Source: Anoplopoma fimbria (Eukaryota; Chordata; Actinopteri; Perciformes; Anoplopomatidae). Taken from it: a stretch of 64,000 bases of DNA. Under the pieces are notes generated by a model, which was not told the origin of the DNA, did no database searches, and saw nothing but the letters and a program-made list of their open reading frames with translations. Below are positions 14,785 to 26,050 of the stretch, piece after piece. Location of the stretch: positions 7,585,512 through 7,649,511 of the forward strand of contig NC_072460.1 in the NCBI RefSeq assembly GCF_027596085.1, read 5' to 3'. How positions within the stretch are numbered: position 1 is the first letter of the stretch; each line of letters opens with the position of its first letter. The translations under genes were made by a program, and so were the position numbers.

Positions 14785-15100
14785 CTTGGTGAGGTTTAGG
14801 GAGAAATCGTGGTTTGGGTTAAAATAACTATGTTATGTAGTCAGGTGTGATACGTATGCGTAATAAGTTAAGTTACGTAACATGAGGTAACTTAAGATAA
14901 GTCTGTTGGCTGTTGACTTTTTGTTTCACATGGAACACGAACACCTGTCTCCTGGGCAAAAGTCCTGTGTTTTTTTGACCCATAAAACCATACACCAAGA
15001 TCTCCATCCTTACGTGGAGATTGGCAGTCTTTATTCTATGTCACCCAACCTTCTTTGCTCCGCCTTTTGACCAGGAGGTGGTTAAAAGGATGTGAGGTGT
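14785..15100 (+). repeat. Family W interspersed repeat, copy 1
   Basis: Shares ordered blocks with 21100-21440, 33845-34040 and 63800-64000. These are a 'gtggtttgggtt' start, a 'gttgacttttt' block, a 'cacatggaacac' block, then TCTCCTGGGCAAAAGTCCTG. It contains no frame worth noting. The block around the last motif resembles a degenerate tRNA-like arm, but I would not call it a SINE on this evidence. Confidence 0.65.
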
Positions 15101-15280
15101 TTCCCATGATGCACAACAGTTTGTGCAGCAACCCCATCTCCACCACCACCACCTCTAATCCTCCGATCAATTCTCCGGTCTGTTTTGGTCGCCAGCTGTG
15201 ATGCCACTGACCAAGAAAACTGCAGAAGAAGATGATACTTTGTCTGTAAACTCAAGTCTCATTGTTACATTCTAGTCCTT

Positions 15281-15488
15281 CCTTTTGTCGAGATCCACCA
15301 CTTCCACCTCCTCTCCCAGAATGTTAATGCCATCAATTCAATTCAATTCAGTTTATTTTGTATTGCCCAGAATCACAAATTACAAATTTGCCTCAGAGGG
15401 CTTTACAATCTGTACAACATGCGACATCCTCTGTCCTTCCATCAGTCCTTGTTATCCTGAAGTCTATGACCATCTCCTTGGTTTTGAT
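15281..15488 (-). pseudogene. Decayed LINE RT fragment split by a second retroelement
   Basis: On the minus strand, 15447-15488 encodes IKTKEMVIDFRITR and 15281-15325 encodes NILGEEVEVVDLDKRK. The two are neighbouring peptides in the C-terminal part of reverse transcriptase in fish LINEs ('KTKEMVVDFR' followed by 'GEEVEVV'). The 15334-15440 interval between them is foreign. A further peptide-like stretch, NHLLLDC in a shifted frame, lies just upstream. It is non-functional. Confidence 0.7.
15334..15440 (-). mobile_element. 3' end of a non-LTR retroelement with (CAATT)n tail
   Basis: Begins on the plus strand with three CAATT units, then TTTATTTTGTATTGCCCAGA, 'caaatttgcctcagagggct' and 'ttacaatctgtaca'. 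This is the reverse complement of the 3' end at 10440-10550. It sits precisely between two LINE peptide blocks, indicating insertion into an older LINE. Confidence 0.75.
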
Positions 15489-18400
15489 CACAATCAAGTA
15501 GTAGGTGGTTCTCTCTGCTCCACTCAGTTAAGCTGGCATCCAAGACCCAGTATTCCTACTACTGTCCACATTTGATACACACAACTACTTCAAAGTCATC
15601 CAAGAATTTGTGAACTGTGCAGCTCATCACTGTGGCAGACATGCAGGTCCACAGACTGCTCAGTCTACCTGCATCCCATGAATGATAGTTCTCTGGGTCC
15701 TCTTTTATTCTAGTTACAGTCATTCGTCTCTGTAACCCAAACTGTGCACTGGAAAAAATGCCACTTTAAAAAATAAGCTAAAAAAAACAATATTGGAAAC
15801 AAGGTTTGTTGATAGGAATCTGCTCATGGAACAATTGAAATTTGTTTGGTAACATGTAATAATTAGGCCTTTCATTCTTGAAACTAGCTGATTTTGAGCT
15901 ATATTTCACTGGTATTAGGAAGTGTTGTGTGAAGTGAAATTTTTACTTAAAAACAAGTTCCAACATCTCACCGAAATGTTACTTGTCAGGTGATTGTGTC
16001 TTATATAATGTTTGTTTAGATACTTTGACTGGTAATTATACAAGATATACGTGGTAGGATTCTACGTTCTTGCAGTGTGCTTTTTATGTTCGGTTGAGAA
16101 TGGGAGGGGGTCTTGCTGTAATTGTCCAGGTGTGGAGTTTTTCGCTCCTCATTTTCTGGAAAAATTGAGAGGAGGGGAGGCATGCATGGCCCCAAAACCA
16201 GCATGACTTTCCAGGAGGAACAGAGGCCTTCTCTGTCTCAGCTGCATCTGGACAGAAGCAGAACCGGCGTAACTGGGGCCTCCAGCCAGGGCAGGTAACA
16301 CAGAGTTCAACAGGAAATGGAGTTCAGGGACGTGGAAGGGACTGTTTGCTGTATCTGTGGAGGTTCATTTGTGTTTGTGCAGACAGTCAAGTGACCATGG
16401 CTTTGTTTAAACTCAAATAAATGGATCCTCATGTGAGGTTTTGGGATTTTATTTTTGACTCAAGGCAGTGGTGGATAGAGTATAACCAAGTACTGTACTC
16501 GAATAAATGTACTATTATTGCAAAAAAAACAACTGCACATAAATGTCTTTTCCTCAAAAATCTTTTGTTTGATGTGGAAATGACTGAAATGATATCTAAT
16601 TCGTCTTCATGGTGCATATTCCCAAATGAATGCATTTAATCAAAATTTGATCAGCAATCTTATGCCCTGTGGGAGCCAAAGACAGAGCTCATTGGTAAAT
16701 CCAGTCTGTAATGTTTGAGCTTAGAGTATTTCATGACGGAAAAACATGCGAACAAAAGACAGGAACTCGTATGCAGGAATAATACCCCCTTCCTGCAGTG
16801 GATTTATTGACTTGCACATCAATGTATCGGCCCCACTGTTTTCATCAAGAGCACATGAAAAGAACAGCTCATGTATTCATTATCTCATTTTCCAGTCTCA
16901 ACAGTAAGGTGCAGTGTTGGGAATATATACAGAACAACGGGGCCAGCGGCCTGAGGGGGGCCCTATTTCATCACCATCATCCTCCGAGTGGGATGCCACC
17001 GTATTGTTCACGTCAGGTGGATCACACTGTTTACGCTGAAGAAAACTCGAGCGATAGAGTGCTTCAGGGATGACATATTGTTGTGGGCCAAACAGGAAGT
17101 CATCATCGCACTGGCTCCCTTCCACAAAAAGCATATGGGATTTTTCCATCAGATTTTGGATTATTGCACAAAATAAACTCAAACAGACGTTTGTTATGCT
17201 TACCGTTTTGATCAGCAAAAAAATCAAATGAACATCACTTTCATATTTCTAAAGCGTGAATGGAATCATTAGAAGTAAAAAGCGTTAGGCTAAAAAGGAA
17301 CTACACCATAGTCACAGGTCTAGTGTTCTAGTGATGATGTTTAGTCTTCTCATTTAGACACATGACTGTATCAATTACATTACTGGTCCGAGGTACGGTT
17401 CAATGAGATGTTTATCACAAATGTAACCCAACATAACCTCTTCCACTCTATTTTAATTCTATCCAGTCACAAGCATGAATCAGTCACTTCACTCGCTCCA
17501 ATGCAAATAAATAACAATACTGTGTTCTGTTACACTGATATGCTAACTTCTGTTATTTATTCAGAGCTTTCCGCCAATGATTTGAATAAGGAGCAATATG
17601 GTTGTTATTTAACAAACATATTGTTAAATAATGTTAATCCAAACATTATTAATCCAAATGTTTGGATTAATAAGGACTATGTCATTTTTCAATGAAAAGT
17701 ATAAATCCTGTCAAGTTGACAACAAATGTAATTTTGAATCAAATTACTATTTGTTTGCAAGTCATTAACATTATTCACACACATGGCATTAACAATATTC
17801 AAATTATAATCTTTTTCTGTTTATCACTGTGAAACAGTGTCTGAAGTACTAAGGTTAAAGATAAAGAATACAAATATTTCTAATGGCATCAAGTCAAATC
17901 AAATCCCCAAAGGTTTGAGAACCCATGTAGTGTACCTTGGTAGATCCAGTCCCCTGACCTAAACCAGAATTAACAGCACTTGATTTGCCACAGCTACATT
18001 TTTTCCCTAACCTATACCATTATGTAGTAAGCATCTGCAGATAATGTAGACAGAAATAACCTTAATAAAACTGGAATTGAACATAATCAGTTGTCCAAGA
18101 TCAATGTTCAGTCCTGGGTTTAAAGTATTCCAAGGACTCATGGATGGACCAACTGACCAAGATTATTCTCCTACAGAAGCTGAAAAAAAAGAAAACTGTA
18201 CTTTCTTGCCTCTTTATGTGCTTAGATGAAAAAAATAAAAAAATAAAAATAATCACGCACTTTTTTTACAGTGATTCTTTTTAAGGTTATGGTTTACAAA
18301 AAGTATGGATTGGGACGGGACATCAACTCCGTTATCCTTCATTCAAAGATGTGCTACACATACACCAACTACCCCAACCTCAACAACTTACTTTCTGTAC

Positions 18401-20044
18401 TGATGCTAAACGTTGGCATGATGCAAATTGGTCCAATATGAAGTCATTAAGCGGCCCTTGATGATGATTCTGAATGCTTTTGGTTGCCTGGCCTTTATTT
18501 AGTGTCAGAACTCTCCCTTACATTTGTGAAATATCAAAATCTAATGAGCAGAAAACACGGAAAAGGTGTCTTTCTTCCAAGCATCTCTTTCTTTATGTTG
18601 CCTCTTGTTAATCAAAGCCTCATACCAACAACATTTAACTGACATGTCAACGAGTACCAACGCAGGCCTTTAATTGCCCTGTGAAGCAGCACAAATGCTG
18701 AGTGTGCATCGCTCCCCTGTAGTGTAGTAGCATGGAGCTGTCAGCTTGTGCAAAAAGCTTTGGCCTTTATCCCCCTCTAGTCACCAGTGCTCATTCTCTT
18801 TAATCTGCCCCGACGAACAAGCTGGGTCAGAACCCCCTACCTACGAGACCGAAACTGGTTCCTTACCAGGCAACTGGGATGTGTAGTCAGCAATCCTCTG
18901 CCTTCTCCTTGGGAAAAAAAAAGTCTCCCAGGCCTCTCCGTGCAGCGTTACATGATAAGGTTAATGAGAAAGGCAGGGGAGCCCGGCCCCTGCAATGCTC
19001 CATCCTCTCCAGCCGGGGCTCCATAAATCCAGAGACGATATCAAGCTATTCCCTTTGAACCGGTTCAGTCTGCACCCTAATGACCCTACACGTGTCTTGA
19101 CACAATCTGTGTCGCAGCCCAAACCGATGTGTCTCTGCGTTTGATGTTCCAGCAGGGAAAATGGGAGAAGTCAGCTGAGTGTTGTTGTTGTCGGTGTCCA
19201 GATGGGGGATGTCATTGATGAGGAGAGGTGGCGGGGGCGAGACTGTCATAACATGCAGCGTCAGTTCGCAGTTTTTAAGGCACAGGGAGGGGGCGGTAAT
19301 TATGGGGTTGGTGTATGTGTGTCTCTTTGGAGAGGACAGGGGGGTTGGTGGTGGCTGGAAGAAGGTCCCAGTGGAACTGATTATCCCCATTTTAACTTAC
19401 GAGAGGGGGGTGTGTGAGCAGGAAGCAGGGGTGGAGGTGGCGGTGGTGGGATGCTGTGGCTGTGAACAGCAGGCTAATTAATTACACATTGGCTTGTGGG
19501 AATATTCTGCCTAAATGCCAGTCAGGTCCCTGTGAGGCGACACACTTAACAGCTCCAGTGCAGCACACATAGAGACATGCATTTCGTAGATCACACATGC
19601 TGACAGTCAGCAGTGGGAACAAACAAAATTCTTCAATATTATTTATGATACATTCTGCCATGTTGGAAATTTGTTAAAACTCACCTGTGATGTCAAACCT
19701 ATTATTCAAGATATTTAATAAAGGCAGTTACACACTGGGTATGTAACAAAAGAACGACACAAAAATTCTAAATACTAGCTTGAAAATATTTAGAATAGCA
19801 ACTATTTATACCAGCAGCAATGGCAATTTGCGAGAGTGGCAACAGTTGCAGCACTTTTTCAATAAAAGATTCAAATAGATTTTTGCAGGCAGAGGACCAA
19901 CAACCAGGATCTTACTGACGTATAGCAGCGTCTGACTGTCTAAACTGTTGCATAGCCTAGACTACTGTTAGCTATTTTTATTAGGTTTACTTTAAGCAAA
20001 ATTCTCTGAGTGAATTTGGGGTTCTCACTGGTAAACATGTCTGT
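15489..20044. other. Long non-coding stretch with a small palindrome
   Basis: No gene recognised. The overlapping frames at 16.4-17.2 kb on both strands are chance frames. A 13 bp perfect inverted repeat lies at 17634-17670 and is listed separately. Weak traces of common fish repeats, such as 'cagtggtggatagagta' near 16466, are too short to annotate as elements. Confidence 0.5.
17634..17670. repeat. Small perfect hairpin (13 bp stem, 11 nt loop)
   Basis: TTAATCCAAACAT at 17634-17646 is exactly complementary to ATGTTTGGATTAA at 17658-17670. The sequence is AT-rich with no downstream U-run, so it is not a terminator. It is too short and AT-rich to suggest a microRNA. Confidence 0.7.
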
Positions 20045-20310
20045 ATATGTCTAGGGCTTTTATTGTGAAAGGTAAGAACAAAAGGTGGGGATCTGGTACG
20101 CGCTGCCTTTGTAAATGTTGAAAAGAGTAATGAAGTTTAATATAACCGTTCCGCACAAAGTGATTGCTTGATGCCTAAAGGGAGAAAACATGCTAACTTG
20201 TTTGCTATTAGCAGACTTAACTACAATGTTCCTAAGTTATCTTCCGTCTACTGGTTGCTATAGCTTTGTTGTTAGCTGAACATTGCTAAAATACATTTTT
20301 GCCTTGAATA
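20045..20310 (+). repeat. Family Z interspersed repeat, copy 1
   Basis: Starts CTAGGGCTTTTATTGTGAAA and continues through 'gcgctgcctttgtaaa', 'gaaaagagtaatgaag' and a 'tttgttgttagct' block. All of these recur at 23305-23610 in the same order and orientation. I recognise the opening as a common fish repeat but do not know its class. Confidence 0.6.
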
Positions 20311-21099
20311 TATTCTATCTTATTTTGAGGTATTATAAACAGTGCTGGACAGTAAGGCATTACTTAATGTCAGTAATGTGATTTATTTTTGACATAACCG
20401 TTACTAATCCAAGAAAGGCTCTGTCAGCTGTCTTTATGCAAATATTCAAGCAGATGTTCTTTTTTATTATTATAATTGTAAGTGCCCTGTAGCTCCAGTA
20501 ACAGCTGGGAGCATATTTCTTTCCAAAGCTGGTGCCCATTTTTTTTTGCAAGCATGCAGGTGAAGAGATAATTCTTCCTGACTCTTTCCAGCCTTTTCAG
20601 ATGATAATTGTTGGTATGCGCTAAGACAGTTAGAAGCATGCCAGCAATAGCAGGGAAGAAGATGACTGCTTGCTAACAATGCAGGCTACAAAATGTTTTT
20701 AAATAATCAACTTGGTTTCATGAGGAGGGCCAAGCATTTAACGTATTTGTTTGGCATGCAGGGGCAACATGTTACTGGGAGTTCATTCAAAATGACATGG
20801 TCAAGAAGAGGAGGTGGGCTTCAATTGGCATTTGCTCACCTGGCAAACTCGGCAAATACATATATTTTTTAGATGATGTAAATGCATGTTAGACTTTTAT
20901 AGTGATATCATTTTTGTTTTGGAAAAGTAGAGATATAATTGGTCTGTAGACACCAAACAAAAAATAAAAAACCTGAATTTGACACTGACAACATTCTAGT
21001 TCCTAAAATAATTAATGAAATCACTATTTGTAACCATGACAGGGAGCTTGCTATTTAAAACCCCAATAGACCCAAATAAACTTTTACTCAGTTTTTAGG

Positions 21100-21440
21100 T
21101 TTACTTGGTTAGGTTAGGGCAACAAAAACTATTTGGTAAAGCTTAGGAAAAGATTGTGGTTTGGGTACATTTGTTACGTGACATGGCATTAGTTAAGTAC
21201 ACAAGTTACTGAACAAAGGTAAAGTCAAATAAATCCCTGTTGACTTTTGGATTTGCATGGGACACAGACATTGGCCTCCTGGGTGAAAGTCCTGTGTCTT
21301 GTGCTTGACGCAACAATCAGACCCAATCTCATCTCCAAGCGAACTCTTGCTCTTTATACTACGTCAGTTGCTTTGATCATCCAATACTGACGGGCAAGGG
21401 TTTACCCTGGAGATGGTTGAAGGTCAGGTGCCTTGGTTTT
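21100..21440 (+). repeat. Family W interspersed repeat, copy 2
   Basis: Ordered blocks 'gattgtggtttgggta', 'gttgacttttgg', 'gcatgggacacag', then 'gcctcctgggtgaaagtcct' and an ACCCTGGAGATGGTTGAAGG end, matching 'accaggaggtggttaaaagg' in copy 1. It is the longest copy in the window. Confidence 0.65.
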
Positions 21441-23304
21441 AGACTCAGAGGGCCACTGATCAAGCGGGGTGTTTTAGCTGTAAAATTGAGGCACCACTTC
21501 CTCGTTGAACGCTGCGATTCTCTCGTGTGTGGTGTCAACACAGACAGCGTTGCTGCTGCTGCCAGTCCTTCTTTCTACCTTGAGTTTGTCTTTCATAATG
21601 GCAAGAATGTTTCATTTCATTTAATTAGAAATGCCATATGTGTTAATTTTAGACAATAATAATAACAGTCTACAATTAGAAATCAGTATTCTACTTATTT
21701 ATCGATCCGTGCAAGTCACTGTATTTTCCACATTACTGTCCCAACAATGGTTCAGAATAAAAATCCTTTTGTTAACAAATGAAGGGAATCTGTCCACAGA
21801 AAGACCCTAGAGGGCTTTTATTTTGAAACAGATACATATTAACTATTTTTAATGCCTGTGACATAGGTTATTAAGCATTGAAACTGTAATGTAGCCGGTA
21901 TGAGGTCAATAAACTGTCACAAGATCATTTTCATTTTCTCAGGTTACTCTAACCTGTTAACATGGGCGGTGATATAAACGCATTAACAAAGCATTAACTT
22001 TTTTTCAAAGCTCAAATTTCTGCACAGTTTGAAATTGCACATGGAAAGAGGTCGATGAAAAAGTACACAATGAATGAATTAACTCTGCTCACTATTTTGG
22101 TAGATATTGTACTGCTATGTACTTGTAAACCAGTAATGATAATATGTGTCTGAAATATTCTAGGAAGTTCCTTGTCTTTAGAGGACCTAATAACTCACCC
22201 TCTATGTTAAGTTAAGCAAGCATAATTCATGTTAAGTGCTATGGGAGGAAAATGATTCAGATGTCAGGGTAGGAAAACCTCTCATCCTGCTCATGCTGTG
22301 AGGGGATTTCGGTGGAGGATGTTGCTACTTAATCATTGTATGGAATTATGTATGAGGGCTGCGTTGTGGGTCGCAGAGCTGTAATGCATGTCAGCTGCCT
22401 CACCGGTCGATGTTGCCAGTGTTTCTACGATCCTTCGAGGAGCCTGTGTAAATTTTGTTTTTCGACGAGATGAGTTATTTGCAATATGCAAAACTAATTA
22501 TAACTATAGGTCTTGGATAAGTGTTGATTGCCACATCACACTTTTCTCTCCTCCGCCTACAGCGAGGCCTACAACAAGCTGTCCTGCGGTATCAGACGTC
22601 CCCTGTCTGTGGGCATGCTGTTCTATTGCTATAGCCCACATGTCTGGAGGGTCCACTTAAGTGGCCTCACCTCCTACGGTGCCAGGTTCCCCTAGCATTG
22701 GCAGACTGATGGCTGTTTGTTCAATACTGATGTCATTTGTGTCCTCCTCCACCGCTCAAGGAGAGGCCGCCTGCTGTGGCCCAGCACAGCGGGCTAAAGT
22801 TAATGGCTCTACTCAGTGTGTGTGTAAAGGTCTACACATGGTAAAAGACAGTATCTGTTTGCCAGTGTTGTAGTAGTCTCTTCAACAACACAAGTTCCTG
22901 TGTGTATATTTTACACATGGACATGTTCGTCTATGTGTGTGTGTGTGTATGTGCGTATTTGTAGAACATTTCCCGTCTTTTGTGTGTGTGTCCTAATGTG
23001 TCTGCTGCCCAGTCCACATTAGACAGAGGAAAATTTGAATGAAAGGGAAGGCAGATGCAGCGAAATGGCAGAGCTCCGGGGAGAGTAGTCCGGAGTGGAT
23101 CAGCCACATATTCTCACCATATGCTGCTTTGGCCCTCTTCTGGTCAGACCGTTACGTCCATACAGGGTCCCCACTCAGCTCCTAGCACGCCATGTCGCCA
23201 TGCTGCCTTTCCCCAATACTGTCATGGTAATGCATGTGTTTGTGTGTGAGTGGCCGTCCATTTGGAAGTGTGAATTAAAGTTCATTTTCAGTTTGATATT
23301 ATAT
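21441..23304. other. Non-coding stretch, one weak splice-like site
   Basis: No firm gene. At 22540-22562 a long pyrimidine run ends in CCTACAG, and the sequence after it is open for about 44 codons (beginning EAYNKLSCGIRRP). There is no good donor and no recognisable family. A short (TG)n run lies at 22934-22948. Confidence 0.4.
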
Positions 23305-23610
23305 TATACGACTAGGGCTTTTATTGTCAAAGGTAGCAATGGAAGGAGATGATCTGTGATGCGCTACCTTTGTAAAGGAATAACGAAAAGACGTGATTCA
23401 TTTTATGTCTTTATTGGCGGTGCTGCGAAAACATCTCCTTCAAAAGGCTGTATTTATTCAAGTTTCTCATCAAACACTACATTTTAACACCTCATGATAG
23501 CGTTATAATTTACCTACGCTCAATACTCATTTTTACTGAATAGAGCCAGAATGCATCACAACTTGACTGAATAGAACCTCCATATGTTTGTTGTTAGCTC
23601 CGGTGCTAAC
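23305..23610 (+). repeat. Family Z interspersed repeat, copy 2
   Basis: Shares CTAGGGCTTTTATTGTCAAA, 'gcgctacctttgtaaa', 'gaataacgaaaagacgtga' and 'tttgttgttagct' with the copy at 20045-20310. Confidence 0.6.
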
Positions 23611-24117
23611 AACATTACTAGCTCTCCTCCTGACCATTCAAACAGAGTTGTTGTTCAGAGCGATCGGTGACTAGGAAGCATTACCAGTTCACATGCGAGC
23701 TGAGCAGTGGTGGGGGATCAATACGGATCGACTATGGTCGTTACACCACTATTCACGCGTACACTGCAAACAGGAACCATTACCTCATAATTCAGCATAC
23801 CTTTAGCAGTCCGGCTTAAAGAGAGCTATTTATTTAGGTATACAGTATTAAGTTTGGTACGTTAAGTTTCCTGCGTAAGGAAAATAGTTCCCCGCATGAA
23901 CAGAGTACCCTACAAGTGAAGAAATGTCTGTGCAGCCTTTAGTGGAAAAAATAACGTAAGAGAAACTAACCTCCCAACCTATTTTCACCTTTCATGGGAA
24001 AAAAAGGCTTCTTTTTCCAGCAGTGTACCATAGTATCCATCATCCAGAGTAGCTGAGCCAAATACATAAGGACTGAAGGAAGGTGAAGGTTCTTTATTTC
24101 CCATTTGATCTCTCAAG

Positions 24118-24219
24118 TTGGATCTCCACCACAGAAGGTCTTTGATATCCTGCAAAAGGATGTCTCAGAGGAAGCCTTTTATGATAAGCCAAGCTGGGTC
24201 GACCCTGAGAGCAATGCAT
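24118..24219 (+). CDS. Candidate internal coding exon (102 bp, phase 1-1)
   Basis: A pyrimidine-rich tract (24090-24114) ends in TCTCAAG as acceptor, and the exon ends GCAT before a perfect GTAAGT donor at 24220. Within it one frame is fully open and protein-like: GSPPQKVFDILQKDV, then SEEAFYDKPSWVDPESNA. With this acceptor the exon is 102 bp with 2 nt before the first full codon and 1 nt after the last. It is therefore symmetric (phase 1-1) and could be skipped without a frameshift. A second AG (CCACCACAG, ending at 24134) would give an 85 bp exon instead. I do not recognise the protein. A lone exon in about 64 kb suggests a gene with very large introns. It could still be chance. Confidence 0.35.
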
Positions 24220-25019
24220 GTAAGTCGCCGCTAAGCCAGTCAGCAATTCTCATTTTCACGCCTTCTTTTTTTTCCAACTAGGCTGGGGTTTCCTTTTGTC
24301 TCTCCGTGCTCGAGTCCGTTGGCCCCAGAGATCAGTGAGTACACTTTGTTCTCTGTGTAAAATATGGCTCCACAGTAAGAAAATATTCCTGCAGTTTAGG
24401 CCAAGAAATCCCAAGTCTCAAAAGAGTTCAGCTTGGCACAGAAACCTCTGCTGGAACTTATATATGTCTACTATATGGGAAGGTTTTATATGTTCATTCA
24501 GAGAATCAACGTGGAATCTTGCATGTTTAATAGAGGGTGGTTGAGTGTGATAGTAAAGTTAGAAAATAAAGTTAACATGCGGTTTTTCAGATATCATGAA
24601 ATTAAAACAAAAAAAAAGAAGAAGAGAAATACATTATGTCTGATTCTTGTATTTCTGATGTCTTTTTCAAGATGTTTGCTGTTTCAAGTGAAATATATGC
24701 ATATGCATAACAATTAGAGAGAAGCAGTTGCTGGCAATGAAAATCTTAGATCCCCCCCAATAAGGCTCATTAAATATGCATTAAAGGGAATCGTGCAAGG
24801 GAATATAAGACATAAAATAAAGTGGAAGTTACAATAAAGGAATAAAATATAACATATAAAATATGAAAATATGTATTTGTCGTAGACATGTGTACAGTTA
24901 TGAATAAACTAAATTAAGCAAAATGAATAATCTGAATATACAGAGGACTGTATATGCAAATATAAATATACAGAGATGTAAGCAGTTTGTAAAGCAGTAA
25001 ATACAACTAGATGAAGGTA
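24220..25019. other. Non-coding stretch, nothing recognised
   Basis: AT-rich sequence following the exon candidate. Frames of 82-94 codons here lack domains. It would be intronic if the exon is real. Confidence 0.45.
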
Positions 25020-26050
25020 AAGTTACTAAGTGATGATCTCCAGAGCTCGACAGACATCCGGGCTGCGGGATGAAGTCGTCCCTGAGCCTGGAGGTGCCGG
25101 ACCAGATGCTGCGGTACCGTCTACCGGATGGCAGCAGGTAGAACAGCTTGTAGCTGGGTTGACGGGGGTCTCTGATAATCTAGTTGGCCTTCTAACTGCA
25201 CCGCTGGGTGCAGAGGTCCTCCACAGATGGCAACTCCGTGCAAATGTAATAGTGATGCAGCCAGTCCGGATGCTCTCAATGGTGCACCCGTGGAAGTTGC
25301 ATAGTATCCTGGAGTCCATGTTGAACCTCCTCAACAGCTGTCTTTGTGATGGTGTCTGTGTGGTGGGTCCAGGTCAGATCCTTACTGATATGAACCCAGA
25401 GTAAGCTGAAGCTGCTGACTCTCTCCATCCAGGTCCCATTGATGGAGATGGGGGCGTGTCCTTCTTCCTGTAACTTACTGTAGTTCACAATCAGCTCATT
25501 AGTTTTTTTTGTGTCAGGGCTCTGACCTCTCTGTAAGCTGTCTCGCTGTAAAGTCATGCCCTCTGACTTTTATGTTTGGACTGGACTGTGTTGCATCTCT
25601 CAGTTCCAGAGAACTTCGTGTTTTGTGTTTGTTTCTTCCATCTTTCATGTTTTTGATTCAGTTTTAGTGTTCCTGCTTTAAAAACCCTCATGTGCTTCCT
25701 GCCTGTAAGCTTTTTTTTAAATAAATCATCGCATTGTTCCTGCTGCTTCCTAGTTTTTGCTGCATTCGGGTCCATCACCTGCTGCATGCTCTCCAACCCT
25801 AACGTGCCGTCAGTGATCAGGCCAATGACGGTCGTAAGCGGATTTAATGATGGTGTTCGAGTTGTGGGAGGACACACAGTGTGGGTTAACAGGGCGTACA
25901 GTAGAGGGCTGAGCACACAGCCCCTAGGTGCTCCGGTGGTGAGGCTCAGGGTGGAGGATGTGGTGGTGCCTAGCCTTAGAGCTGGGGGTTATCGCATCAG
26001 GAAATTCCGCATCCAGTCACAGAGGGTGGTTCCAGGTCAGTGAGCTTGAT
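25020..26050 (-). pseudogene. Decayed LINE reverse transcriptase, split by an insert
   Basis: On the minus strand the pieces occur in LINE order. First is 'KLTDLGTTLCDWMRNFL' (about 26000). Next is GAPRGCVLSPLLYALLTH (about 25880-25930), the PQG block with Q changed to R. Then comes a degraded FADDTT region leaving TTVIGLITD. After an insert, 'SPDTKKTNELIVNYSKLQ' and 'LWVHISKDLTWTHHTDT' follow (25276-25557), then LRRFNMDSRILCNFHGCTIE and 'TGCIT' (25250-25334), with the frame shifting afterwards. The catalytic box is destroyed and stops are frequent. It resembles CR1/L2-type fish LINEs and is a different type from the one at 10.5-11.6 kb. Confidence 0.85.
25560..25790. mobile_element. LTR-like fragment inserted in the LINE
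   Basis: This interval breaks the LINE between its RT core and its C-terminal peptides. It has AAATAAATC followed by 'ttcctgctgcttcctag' and CATTCGGGTCCATCACCTGC. That is the polyadenylation-signal-plus-'gggtcc' layout often seen at the 3' edge of fish LTR elements. The solo LTR at 36.9-37.4 kb has a comparable 'gggtcc' motif near its edge. The boundaries are approximate and no target duplication was identified. Confidence 0.4.

Noticed and set aside
22563..22694. Exon-like sequence after a strong pyrimidine tract and CCTACAG
   Set aside because: No usable donor, more than one frame stays open, and the peptide (EAYNKLSCGIRRP...) matches nothing I know. Kept only as a note.
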